Source of the DNA: Allochromatium vinosum DSM 180
GTDB taxonomy: Bacteria; Pseudomonadota; Gammaproteobacteria; Chromatiales; Chromatiaceae
Direction: 5' to 3'
DNA: 64,000 nucleotides
Assembly (NCBI RefSeq): GCF_000025485.1
Contig: NC_013852.1
Coordinates: 1-64,000, forward strand
Positions 32,866-42,000 of this stretch are shown here, piece by piece. The position numbers were made by a program, and so were the translations under genes. The first letter of the stretch is position 1. Each line of letters starts with the position of its first letter. The notes below the pieces were generated by a model. It was given only the letters and a program-made list of their open reading frames with translations. It was not told the origin of the DNA and did no database searches.

Positions 32866-33534
32866 ATGCCCCACGATCTACGACAGCCACGTCCGAATCC
32901 TGAGCTGAAGGCGTGGGAGCGTGTCATTGCCCGTGAGTGCACGGCGCTGCGCCAAGCTGAGAGCCTGGCCGAGAAGCGTGGGGCGGCGGCGATCCTGCGC
33001 GAGGCCCTGGAGCTGTATCTGGCTGAGCCGGCCGAGCTCGTCGATCTGGCGCCGGGCGCTGAAGCCGTGGTGCTCTATCCGGTACAGGTCGGCGATCAGC
33101 GGCTTGATTCACCCTCACCGTTTTTCGGCGAGATAGAGGCCGAAGCGGATCGTTTCTATCAGGGAGGTGATGGCTCGATCACGCCGCTGTTGACCGAGGC
33201 GCAGTGCGCCGGTGTCGATCCCTGGCGTCTGGTCGGATATGTAGTGGTAGGCTGGCGACGGGTCTATCTGACGGCGGGCAAGACGCGCTGTCACCTCACC
33301 AGCCAGTCCGCTCTGGAACGGGTTCGTTCCCGTTCGCGTCACTATGACCTCTGGCGTGAACGCTTCTATGCCGTGTTCTTGGATCCGGCTGGACTGAAGG
33401 GCGGACGTGTGGCCCCGATCCTCTCGAAGCATCGCCGGCTCCAGGACGCCAGACGGCGCGCCGACGTCTTGGCGGAGCGGTTGGAGATTCGCTGTCTGGT
33501 CGCTTGGCTGGAGGGGGCCATCGATATTCATTGA
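32866..33534 (+). CDS. Conserved hypothetical protein downstream of rtcB
   Basis: 222 residues, soluble, no signal peptide. It is not recognised. It starts 7 nt after the rtcB stop, so it is likely to be co-transcribed. Features: N-terminal helix with AWERVIARECTALRQAESLAEKRG, an acidic middle, then a beta-rich part (WRLVGYVVVGWRRVYL) and an Arg-rich end. The frame opens further upstream within rtcB; the chosen ATG is the first after the stop. Confidence 0.6.
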   Translation: MPHDLRQPRPNPELKAWERVIARECTALRQAESLAEKRGAAAILREALELYLAEPAELVDLAPGAEAVVLYPVQVGDQRLDSPSPFFGEIEAEADRFYQGGDGSITPLLTEAQCAGVDPWRLVGYVVVGWRRVYLTAGKTRCHLTSQSALERVRSRSRHYDLWRERFYAVFLDPAGLKGGRVAPILSKHRRLQDARRRADVLAERLEIRCLVAWLEGAIDIH

Positions 33535-33542
33535 GGAGCCTC

Positions 33543-34202
33543 ATGAGACCTGCTCGCCCGGTTCCCTTGCCGTTCAACCTCCATCTTCCCGACTGTCTGC
33601 GGGTGCGCTACCGCTTAGCACTGGGGGTTCTGCCGCTCAGTGGGTTGTTCGCGCCCTTCGTACTGCTGTTCCAACTCATCCCCTGGCTGGAAGCCGTCTC
33701 GGGCGTTCCGGCGGGTGCTCCGGTGCGCGATCATCCGTATGGCGGCCTCTGGGTCGCGCTGATGTTGGGCCTGCTCGTGCTGGGCATGCTGCTGGGATAC
33801 CTGCTCGGCTGGGTGCTCAACGCCCTGATCGCGCGTTGGCTGTTGGGCTGGGAGACATCACAGGTGCGGGCGGTGTTTTGGTGCTCGGCGGTGCCGGAGC
33901 ACTGGTTGAAGAACCGCCCTGCGAGGGACGCCGAGGTTAAAGCCCAGCCGCCGAGGCTTGGGCCGGAACGCCGGATGGGGGCAGGGCGCTTTATCTTGAC
34001 TCGTGGCGTACTGGCTTGGGGGACGCCGCTGTTTGCGGTGCTGTATCTGATTCCCAGCCTCCAGCAGGATCACTGGCCGGAGCCGGGAAGTTGGTTGACA
34101 GCGGTGGCGTTGTGGTGGGGCGCGGGTAGCGCCTTCGGAGCCGGGATGTGGTGGCTGGCCGAGCGGCGAGCGCGTCGAGTCGACGAACGCGATCGACGCT
34201 GA
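33543..34202 (+). CDS. Membrane protein of unknown function
   Basis: 219 residues. GGAG precedes the ATG by 4 nt. Four hydrophobic segments: LALGVLPLSGLFAPFVLLFQLI, LWVALMLGLLVLGMLLGYLLGWVLNALI, ILTRGVLAWGTPLFAVLYLI and WLTAVALWWGAGSAFGAGMWWL, and a basic cytoplasmic loop. No family motif seen. It starts 8 nt after the preceding gene, so the rtcB group may extend to here. Confidence 0.6.
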   Translation: MRPARPVPLPFNLHLPDCLRVRYRLALGVLPLSGLFAPFVLLFQLIPWLEAVSGVPAGAPVRDHPYGGLWVALMLGLLVLGMLLGYLLGWVLNALIARWLLGWETSQVRAVFWCSAVPEHWLKNRPARDAEVKAQPPRLGPERRMGAGRFILTRGVLAWGTPLFAVLYLIPSLQQDHWPEPGSWLTAVALWWGAGSAFGAGMWWLAERRARRVDERDRR

Positions 34203-34218
34203 GACTCAGTCGCCACAC

Positions 34219-34671
34219 TCAGGGCAACGGCAGGAACGGCGCCCACAGCGCGAAGAAGTCGACGGCGGCACTGTCCTGCTGCATGGCCGAGATGACCGCC
34301 GCTCCCTGAGCCGCACCGCCCAAGGCGTAGTATCCGACAGCGGCTCCGCCGATGGCCACGAGTCCGCCGGCCGCGCCACCCAGCGCGAGCGCGCCGAGCG
34401 CGAGACCGCCCACGCTGACCATGCCGATCGCCAGACCACCGATGGCGATCCCGCCCATGGCCAGTCCGCCCAACGCCAGACCACCCCGTGCAATGGCTCC
34501 CAGGGCGATCCAGCCCGTGGCCACATCACCGATGGCCAGCAGACCGCGCGCATGACCGCGCCATTCGCCTTGTTCGGGATCGGGACCGATGGCCACACTC
34601 ACCAGCGGTAACCCGAAGGCATGGCGTGTCGAGTGATAACGGATTCCACGGGGCAGGGTAGAGGGCTGCAT
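34219..34671 (-). CDS. Pentad-repeat (GLALG-type) protein
   Basis: 150 residues. The central ~65 residues are built of five-residue units of the kind G-[LI]-A-[LMI]-G (GGLALGGLAMGGIAIGGLAI and onward), ten units with two irregular ones. This differs from classical pentapeptide repeats (A[DN]LxG) but may form a similar helical stack or a membrane-inserted glycine-rich bundle. The flanks are polar, without a signal peptide. No recognised function. It follows the proQ-like gene by 3 nt. Confidence 0.65.
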   Translation of the reverse strand: MQPSTLPRGIRYHSTRHAFGLPLVSVAIGPDPEQGEWRGHARGLLAIGDVATGWIALGAIARGGLALGGLAMGGIAIGGLAIGMVSVGGLALGALALGGAAGGLVAIGGAAVGYYALGGAAQGAAVISAMQQDSAAVDFFALWAPFLPLP

Positions 34672-34674
34672 GGG

Positions 34675-35394
34675 TCAGGACTCCGGTTGCGTAGTGGTTG
34701 GCTTCGCTTTCTTCTCGAACACCTGCAACGCCGGGTTCTCCAGCACCACCACGGCCGCGCCATCGGCCCCGGCCCGCGTCCCCAGCTTCCCGGTGAGCGC
34801 CGCCACCCACTGCGGCCACTCCGCTTGTGCCTTCTCCAGCTTCTTCCAGGCTTTCGGCGGGAGCGTGGCCACCACCAGCGCCGAATCGGTCTGGATGCCG
34901 ATCTTCATCCCATTCTTGACCGGCATCGGCTTGGGCAGGTCGGAGAACTTCAGGGTCAGTTCCAGGCGTCCGGTCACGATGTTGTCCTCGCTGAGTGAGG
35001 CGTCGATGGGGAGGTCGAGGGCTGGCTGTCCGGTGGAGGCGGTGTTGGTGGCCGGACGGTTCGGCGGCGTCCAGGTGCCGGCGAGCTTGGCCTTGGCCAC
35101 GACTTCTTCGGCTTCGGTTACGGCACCGACAGGCCGGCCCTGAAGGTCGAGGCGGGGCGTGCCTGCCTGTGTTGCCTTCAGATAGGGGCGGCGTGCGCAG
35201 TATTTTGCCAGGGCGCGATGGATCATCTTTTGGTCATGGCCGGCGGCGATCAGGTCTTCGCGAATCCCGATCTTGAGCGGGCGCGGCTGTTTCCAGTCGA
35301 AGCAGGCTGGATAGAGAGCGGCCAGTTCGATCCAGGGTTTCTGGGGCTTGGCGTTGGGCGCGACGGTGGATTCCGGGTTGGGTGTGTCGGTCAT
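34675..35394 (-). CDS. ProQ/FinO-domain RNA-binding protein
   Basis: 239 residues. ALYPACFDWKQPRPLKIGIREDLIAAG followed by RALAKYCARRPYLKATQAGTPRLDLQGRPVGAVTEAEEVVAKAKL is a complete FinO/ProQ RNA-chaperone domain (residues ~20-105). The rest is a variable part with a beta-rich domain (ELTLKFSDLPKPMPVKNGMK). On plasmids such proteins stabilise antisense RNA that controls transfer; here no tra genes are visible. An upstream ATG exists, but the chosen one sits 1 nt after the stop of the upstream gene and probably is coupled to it. Confidence 0.88.
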   Translation of the reverse strand: MTDTPNPESTVAPNAKPQKPWIELAALYPACFDWKQPRPLKIGIREDLIAAGHDQKMIHRALAKYCARRPYLKATQAGTPRLDLQGRPVGAVTEAEEVVAKAKLAGTWTPPNRPATNTASTGQPALDLPIDASLSEDNIVTGRLELTLKFSDLPKPMPVKNGMKIGIQTDSALVVATLPPKAWKKLEKAQAEWPQWVAALTGKLGTRAGADGAAVVVLENPALQVFEKKAKPTTTQPES

Positions 35395-35395
35395 C

Positions 35396-35962
35396 TCAGG
35401 TGGCCTCATCGAGCGGCAGGATCACGTTGACCAGTTTCCACGAAAGCCCATCGCGTTGCAGCACGAAGCGCGTCTCCCGGCCGTCCTGGCCTGGAACCCA
35501 GACCGAAAACCGGCTCAGCGAATCGTAGCTGTGGCGGGCGTTCTTGAAGAGGTCGCGGTCCTGTGTCTGTTCCTGATCCGGCTTCCGCGTCGGGCTAGAC
35601 GGCGTGCTTGATGACGGGAGAGAGCCGACGGACGGCCGTTCACCGTCCATCAGACTGGCCAGACCGGCCGGTGTGATGAAGGCATCGACGAGGCCATCGA
35701 CCAGCGTGGTGGCCAGACCCGTGGCCAGCGCCCCGAACGGATTGTCCTCCAGTTCCTTGGCCGCGCTCTTGAGGAGCGTGACCTTGAGCTGATCCTTGAG
35801 GTTTTGGCGCAGGGTCGGGAAGTCCATGCGCTCGGCGAGCCGTTCGGAATCCTTGTCGTTGATCCCGCGCTCGATGTCGGCCACGGCGAGATAAGGGCCG
35901 GCGCCGATCCAGAGCGCCGGCAGCAGGGCGAGCAAGCCGATGATCCAGGCGATGCGTTTCAT
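35396..35962 (-). CDS. DUF2939 protein
   Basis: 188 residues. One N-terminal membrane helix or signal segment (IAWIIGLLALLPALWIGAGPYLAV), then DIERGINDKDSERLAERMDFPTLRQNLKDQL, the DUF2939 signature, a Ser/Pro/Thr-rich linker and a beta-rich end (FVLQRDGLSWKLVNVILPL). Probably a periplasmic membrane-anchored protein. Its stop is just ahead of the ProQ-like start. Confidence 0.88.
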   Translation of the reverse strand: MKRIAWIIGLLALLPALWIGAGPYLAVADIERGINDKDSERLAERMDFPTLRQNLKDQLKVTLLKSAAKELEDNPFGALATGLATTLVDGLVDAFITPAGLASLMDGERPSVGSLPSSSTPSSPTRKPDQEQTQDRDLFKNARHSYDSLSRFSVWVPGQDGRETRFVLQRDGLSWKLVNVILPLDEAT

Positions 35963-35995
35963 CCGGGTCTCCGGTGTCTCCAGGGCTTGCGAGCG

Positions 35996-36383
35996 TCAGA
36001 CGGCCATGCTGACCAGGGGCGGCTGGAGCACGCGCAGCAGACCGGCATGGCGCGACGGGTGCCGAACGGCGAGGTGCCGCCGACCTGATAGCCCGAATGC
36101 TTGTCGGCAACCTTGGGATCGCAGGGCGTGACCCGCTTGACGCCGATGGCACGGGCGAGCGCCTGGGTCGAGACTTGGCAGTCGCCGTGCATGAGGGCCA
36201 GCAGGGGTTGGCGGTGCTCGTCCTCCATGACCAGGGTCTTGATGACGAGGTGTTTGTCGACCCCGAACTCACGCGCGAACTGGGCCGTGCCGCCGCCCTC
36301 GACATAGGTGTAGGGGTGGCCCTCGAAAGGCACACCGGCGGCGCGCAGCACGCGCACGGCTTGGGTGACGGGGGCTTCATCGG
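35996..36383 (-). pseudogene. ybaK: Decayed YbaK/EbsC-like deacylase
   Basis: The readable core, APVTQAVRVLRAAGVPFEGH...GGTAQFAREFGVDKHLVIKTLVMEDEH...LMHGDCQVSTQALARAIG...GYQVGGTSPFGTRRAMP, is clearly Cys-tRNA(Pro) deacylase. Two faults are seen: there is no ATG/GTG/TTG in frame at its beginning (the nearby ATG is in another frame), and after RRAMP the frame shifts to LLRVLQPPLVSMAV, skipping about 30 residues that normally lie between. So both ends are damaged, and the gene is most likely inactive. Confidence 0.75.
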
Positions 36384-36563
36384 TCAGCGCGGACCTGAGC
36401 CGAACAGCGTGCTCAGGATCGCCATGAACACCGAAGCGATGACCGTTAAGATGAAGACGGCCGGGATCGAGGCGATGGCCGCCTTGACCATGAAGACGAC
36501 CATCGACCAGAACGGCATCTGGATGTCGACGACAGTGACGCGGGTATTGGGTTCGTAGGACAT
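36384..36563 (-). CDS. Small membrane protein (59 aa)
   Basis: Encodes one long hydrophobic stretch (FWSMVVFMVKAAIASIPAVF...LTVIASVFMAILSTLF) after a short polar start MSYEPNTRVTVVDIQMP. Such short proteins are easily overlooked; the length of the hydrophobic part would span the membrane once or twice. Its stop codon lies directly ahead of the ybaK remnant. Conserved in size and style with small plasmid or chromosomal membrane proteins, but the family is not known to me. Confidence 0.55.
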   Translation of the reverse strand: MSYEPNTRVTVVDIQMPFWSMVVFMVKAAIASIPAVFILTVIASVFMAILSTLFGSGPR

Positions 36564-36613
36564 CGTCCGGACTCCATGTGGCAGTATCCTGTGCCGGGGC
36601 GGGCGTCAAGTGA

Positions 36614-37048
36614 TCAACCGCCAAGTGATTCGACAAAAAGTACCTTTTTATCGTGTTGTGAAAGATAGCAATAGTACATCTTAGATCCTGTGTAACCTCC
36701 ATAACTGTTACGAGCATTAATCCAAACATGAAGAACGTTAGCAACAATACGTGATCCTGCGTAATCAATCACTGTAGCACTCATAGCGCCGACTTTTTCA
36801 ATGCGAACGCTATCTGGATCTTTGAATTGAATACTGTTTGCACATCTACGAGCAAGAGCGTCATTTTCAGCGATGGCTACTGTTGGTGTAGCCTGTATAT
36901 CTTGAATGTTTACGGTTTTCGCTTCAGTAGCACATTGAGTCTGCGAATAGACAGTCTCACCCGTTATAGGATCGGCGCACTTGTAGACCTGAGCTTGTGC
37001 GCCGCTGGTTGCCAGCATGACAGCGATGAGTGCTGTGATCTTGCGCAT
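36614..37048 (-). CDS. DUF4124 periplasmic protein
   Basis: 144 residues. Signal peptide MRKITALIAVMLATSGAQA; then QVYKCADPITGETVYSQTQC, a DUF4124 domain with two cysteines. The second half (RIEKVGAMSATVIDYAGSRIVANVLHVWINARNSYGGY) looks like a separate beta-rich domain. The base composition is clearly AT-richer than that of the neighbours, so it may have been acquired separately. Function unknown. Confidence 0.75.
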   Translation of the reverse strand: MRKITALIAVMLATSGAQAQVYKCADPITGETVYSQTQCATEAKTVNIQDIQATPTVAIAENDALARRCANSIQFKDPDSVRIEKVGAMSATVIDYAGSRIVANVLHVWINARNSYGGYTGSKMYYCYLSQHDKKVLFVESLGG

Positions 37049-37085
37049 TACTTTGCCTCCGTGTTGTGTCTCTTGTGCAAATCAT

Positions 37086-37703
37086 TCATTTACATGACGA
37101 ACCATACCGCTCCACACACTTCTGAAGCCCGCTTTTGGGCACCTTCCGAATCCGCTCCAGCAGTTCATGCGTGACCGTCGCCAGCCCGAAGCGGCGCTGT
37201 AGCTCCCGCTCCAGATAGAGCGTCAGATGCGCGGCCATCTCGGCATCGGCCAGGGCGCGGTGCGCTTGCGCGGCGCTCGGCAGTCTGGCCAGCGCCACCA
37301 GCGACCCGAGCGTGTAGCTGGCCGCTTCAGGTATGAGGCGCTTGGCCACCAGCATCGAGCAGACGAAGGACTGACACCGCCGGCGACCGATCCGGCTCAA
37401 CTCGGCATCCCAGAACCGGCTGTCGAAGCCGGCATTGTGGGCCACCAGTGGAACGGTGCCGACGAAATCGGCGACCTCGGCCATGACCTGCTCAGCGGGC
37501 GGCGCTTGGCGGACCATCGCGGTGCTGATGCCGGTCAGCGCCTTGATGAAGGGTGGGATGCGCCGACCCGCGTTCATCAGACACTGGTAGCGGTCGACGA
37601 TCCGGCCCTCTTGCACCAGGACGGCGGCGATCTCGGTGGCGCGCTCGCCGTGCGCCGGGGATAGCCCGGTAGTCTCGAAGTCGATGACGGCGATGGTGTG
37701 CAG
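37086..37703 (-). CDS. DnaQ-like 3'-5' exonuclease without a standard start codon
   Basis: All three Exo motifs are in frame: AVIDFETTGLS (Exo I, upstream of the first ATG), VAHNAGFDSRFW (Exo II) and HRALADAEMAAHL (Exo III, HxAxxD). The first in-frame ATG would remove the catalytic Exo I, so translation must begin earlier, but there is no ATG, GTG or TTG between the upstream stop and Exo I. The best choice is a CTG preceded by AGGA at 8 nt; this gives about 205 residues. Otherwise the gene is broken at its start. The C-terminus has extra basic residues and cysteines. Confidence 0.7.
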   Translation of the reverse strand: MHTIAVIDFETTGLSPAHGERATEIAAVLVQEGRIVDRYQCLMNAGRRIPPFIKALTGISTAMVRQAPPAEQVMAEVADFVGTVPLVAHNAGFDSRFWDAELSRIGRRRCQSFVCSMLVAKRLIPEAASYTLGSLVALARLPSAAQAHRALADAEMAAHLTLYLERELQRRFGLATVTHELLERIRKVPKSGLQKCVERYGSSCK

Positions 37704-37865
37704 CGGGAGGTTCCTCGTTTGTCGTGTTGGATCGGACGGCTCGGAGCCAATTGATCTGCGTCAACTCAATCGCTCGCCATTCGTCGGAAAGCTCGCCTAA
37801 GCCTTTCCGTGTGCGCTATAGTCGCACTACAGGTGCTGTATGGCTAGTCTGGGAGACCGACCAAC

Positions 37866-38057
37866 ATGCCGACCGTCAAGACCGAAATGCTGACCGTTCG
37901 AGTTCGACCCGAGATCAAGGCCGCCTTGCGGCAGGCGGCTGTGCGTGAGCAGCGCAGCATGACCAACATGCTGGAGGTGATGATCCAGCACTATCAGGGC
38001 GAGCCGCTTCAGCTGGGGCCACGGTCTCCGCAGACCGACGGGATTCGGGCACGCTGA
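37866..38057 (+). CDS. Ribbon-helix-helix protein
   Basis: 63 residues. TEMLTVRVRPEIKAALRQAAVREQRSMTNMLEVMIQHYQG is a typical Arc/CopG/MetJ-type fold: a short strand (LTVRVRP) followed by two helices. Such proteins act as dimeric repressors, antitoxins or relaxosome parts. No toxin or relaxase gene lies beside it; the next gene is an HNH nuclease in the same direction, 41 nt away. Confidence 0.75.
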   Translation: MPTVKTEMLTVRVRPEIKAALRQAAVREQRSMTNMLEVMIQHYQGEPLQLGPRSPQTDGIRAR

Positions 38058-38098
38058 GTCTGTTGGATTAGGAGCAAGGGAGTGGAGCAGACAGGCTG

Positions 38099-39013
38099 AT
38101 GGACCGCGACGATCAGATCCGCCAAGCCGCCTTCGCGCACTGCAAGGCCCTCGCGCATCGATTCAGCGGCGTGGTGCCCTGGTCGGCGATCGAGGCCGGC
38201 TTTCACATTGAGGGCGAACACGTCTACCTTTCGGGCAAGGCACGCGGGATTCACCGACCGCGACAGATGCAGCGTGGCGTGTTGAGCATCAAGACGAGTC
38301 GACCCCGCAAGGGCCGCACGGCGCGCTACGACGACAGTCTCGGGGACGACGGCTATTTCAGCTACGCCTTCCAGGGCGACGATCCCAACAACCGCGACAA
38401 TCAGGCGTTGCGGGAGTCCTTCGAGGATCAGAGCCCGCTGATCTACTTCTACGCCCTGCTTCCGGGGCTGTACCAGATTCTCTATCCCTGCTACCTGATG
38501 GACTGGGATGCTCTCGCCTTGCGCTATAGCGTGGCCGTGGGCAGCCAATTCGAGTTCACCCGCTCCGGCGAGATCCGTGCTGTCACCCAGCCCATCGACC
38601 GGCGTTACAGCACCATCGAGGCCAAGGTTCGGCTGCATCAGGCCGAGTTCCGCGAGCGCGTGCTGACAGCCTATGACCGGCGCTGTGCGATCTCGGGGCT
38701 ACCGATCCCGGATCTGCTCCAGGCCGCGCACATCATCCCCGACCGCGACGAGCGCGGACGCCCGGAGGTCAGCAATGGGCTCTGTCTCTCGACACTGCAT
38801 CACACGGCCTACGATCGCCATCTTCTCGGGATCGATCCGGATGGCGTCATCCACATTGCTGAAGCTGTGCTTGCGCAGCAGGACGGGCCGACGCTGGAGC
38901 GTGGGATCAAGGCGTTTCACGGGCAACGGATTCAGTTGCCGAGACAGGAGAAGGATTGGCCGAATCGGGAGTATTTGGCGGAAAGGTTTGAGATGTTTGA
39001 AGCAAATCGCTGA
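38099..39013 (+). CDS. HNH restriction-like endonuclease
   Basis: 304 residues. C-terminal HNH domain: RRCAISGLPIPDLLQAAHIIPD...NGLCLSTLHHTAYDRHLLGID, with the AAHI-P motif and the His/Asn pair of the HNH_2 family. The N-terminal part with a FSYAFQGDDPNNRDNQAL segment is of the kind seen in predicted restriction endonucleases. It stands 48 nt ahead of hsdR, at the head of the restriction block, and could be a modification-dependent or standalone nuclease. Confidence 0.85.
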   Translation: MDRDDQIRQAAFAHCKALAHRFSGVVPWSAIEAGFHIEGEHVYLSGKARGIHRPRQMQRGVLSIKTSRPRKGRTARYDDSLGDDGYFSYAFQGDDPNNRDNQALRESFEDQSPLIYFYALLPGLYQILYPCYLMDWDALALRYSVAVGSQFEFTRSGEIRAVTQPIDRRYSTIEAKVRLHQAEFRERVLTAYDRRCAISGLPIPDLLQAAHIIPDRDERGRPEVSNGLCLSTLHHTAYDRHLLGIDPDGVIHIAEAVLAQQDGPTLERGIKAFHGQRIQLPRQEKDWPNREYLAERFEMFEANR

Positions 39014-39061
39014 AAACGACTTGTATCGACGCTGCATTGATCGTTTCCACGGAGATCAGGA

Positions 39062-42000
39062 ATGACCGAACTCACCTCCAGCAACTTCAGCTTCCTTCGG
39101 TCCTACGAACACCAGCTTGACCGTCTCGGAGCGCTGGCCGAGCGTTATTTCGCCGACGATCCTAACACCTGCCTGATGAAACTGCGCCAGTTCGGTGAAG
39201 AACTCGGACGCCAGACCGCCGCGCGTGTGGGGTTGTTGACCTCGCCCGAAGAGCCACAATCCGACCTGTTGCGCCGCCTCAAGCTGGAGCGCGCGGCCCC
39301 GCCCGAGGTGATGGATCTCTTTCATCAGCTTCGTATCGCCGGGAATCGCGCCGCTCATGCCATCCTCGACGATCATCGTGAGGCGCTGACTGCGCTCAAG
39401 ATCGCGCGCCAGTTGGCCATCTGGTTCCATCGCAGTTTCGGGCCGGAAGCCGACTTCAAGCCCGGCCCTTTCCGACCGCCGGAGAACCCGCAAGCCGCAT
39501 CTCAGGCGCTCATCGAGGAGTTGGAGCAGCTACGGCAAGAGCGTGCAGGACTCTTGGATGCAGCGACACAGGCGCGCGAGCAGAGCGAAGCCGCCGCCCG
39601 CGAGCGTGAGAGTGCCGAGGAACGCGCCCAGCGGCTCGCCGAAGAGCGGGCGTTGTGGGAACACTTGGCTCAGGAAGCCGAGGACGCGAAGAACGCCGCT
39701 CTGGCCGATCTACTCAAACTTCAGCAGGAAGCCGAGTCCGCATCGACCCAGGTTCGGCAGCAACAGCGTAAGCGCGCTGAACAGGCCGCCAAGTGGATCG
39801 ATCTCGATGAAAAGGCCACACGAGCCATCATTGATGAGCGGTTGCGCGCACGGGGCTGGGAGGCCGACACCCAGACACTACGCTACAGCCAGGGCGCGCG
39901 CCCGACTCCCGGTAAGGCGATGGCTATCGCCGAATGGCCGACCACGAGCGGTCCCGCCGACTATGCGCTCTTTCTCGGCTTGCAGTGTCTCGGCACTGTC
40001 GAGGCCAAACGCAAGCGCAAGAATGTGTCGTCGTCGCTGGATCAGGCTGAACGCTACGCGCGCGACATCCAACTCGACGCGAACGAAGCCAAGCCCGTCG
40101 GCGGCCCTTGGTCGGACTATCAGGTTCCCTTCGTCTTCTCGACCAACGGACGCCCCTATCTCAAGCAGCTAGAGACCCACAGCGGTATCTGGTTTCGGGA
40201 TGTCCGCAAGTCGACCAATCTCAGCCGCGCCTTGGCGGACTGGCCGACCCCGGACGGCTTGAAGGCCATGATGGAGATCGACATCGAGGCCGCCGAGCAA
40301 AGCCTTCGCACCCAAGGCATGGATTTCGGGTTTGCTCTGCGCCTCTATCAGCAGAACGCCATCGAGGCCGTGGAATCCCGTCTCGCGCATGGGGTTCGCT
40401 TGATGCTGGTGGCGATGGCGACCGGCACCGGCAAGACCAAGCTCTCGATCGCCTTGCTCTACCGCTTGCTGACGGCCAAGCGCTTCCGGCGCGTCTGCTT
40501 CGTCGTCGATCGCAGTGCCCTGGGTGAGCAGACCGGTTCGGAGTTCGCTTCGACCCGTGTGGTCGGGACCAAGACCTTTGCCGACATCTTCGACATCAAG
40601 GGACTGGAGACCACGGCTCCCGAACCCGAGACCAAGGTCCATATCTGCACCATTCAGGGACTGGTGCGCCGCGTGCTCTACAACGAGGATCCGGCCGATG
40701 TTCCGCCGGTCGATCAGTACGACCTGATCATGATCGACGAGTGTCATCGCGGCTATCTGCTCGACCGCGAGCTGTCGGACGGGGAACTGAACTTTCGCAG
40801 CGAAGCCGATTACATCTCCAAGTACCGCCGTGTCCTGGAGCACTTCGATGCGGTCAAGATCGGTCTGACCGCGACGCCCGCCCTGCATACGGTCGAGATC
40901 TTCGGCGATCCGATCTACACCTATTCCTACCGCGAGGCGGTCGTCGACGGTCATCTGATCGACCATGAGCCGCCGATCCGCATCGTCACCGAGTTGGCCC
41001 AGAACGGCATCCACTTCGAGCCGGGGCAGTCGGTCCATTTGCTGAACACCAAGACGGGTGAAATCGAACTGGCTCATCTGCCCGATCAGGTCGATTTCGA
41101 GGTCGAGGCGTTCAACAAGCGCGTCATCACCGAAAACTTCAACAAGGTGGTGACTCAGGAGTTGGCCAAGCATATCGATCCGGCCCTGCCCGGCAAGACG
41201 CTGATCTTTGCCGCGACCGATGCCCATGCCGATATCGTCGTCGAACAGCTCAAGCTGGCGTTCAAAGAGCAGTACGGCGAGATCGAGGATGCCGCAATCC
41301 GCAAGATCACCGGCAGTGTCGACAAGGTCGGGAAACTGATCCGCGAGTACCGCAACGACGACTTGCCCAAGATCGCCGTCACGGTCGATCTGCTGACTAC
41401 GGGTGTCGATGTGCCGGCCATCACCAATCTGGTCTTTCTGCGCCGGGTCAACAGCCGCATCCTCTATGCCCAGATGCTCGGACGCGCCACGCGCCGCTGT
41501 GACGAGATCGGCAAGGAAACCTTCAGGATCTTCGATGCGGTCGATCTGTACGCCAACCTCCAGGCGCTTAGTGACATGCGTCCGGTGGTGGTCAATCCTT
41601 CGATCAGTCTGGAGCAACTGTTCGCCGAACTGGCGAGCGTCGAGGATGATGAGCACCGCGCCGAGATCCGCGATCAGATCCTCGTCAAGCTGCGCCGGCG
41701 CTTGAGCCGGTTCACGGATGAAGCTCGCCTGAAGTACCAGCAAGAGACCGGCGAGACTCCCGAGGATACCCTGAAGCGGCTCGCCGACAATCCGCTCGCC
41801 GAGACTGCCGCTTGGGTAGCCGAGCGCCCGAATATCGGGCCACTGCTCGACTGGACGCCCGAGTCCGGCCCCGTGCTGGTCCCGATTTCGACGCACGACG
41901 ATCAGGTCATCGACGTGACGCGCGGCTACGGGGAGGCGGCCAAGCCCGAGGACTTCCTTGAGGGCTTCGTCGGCTATATCCGAAACAACCTGAACCAAGT

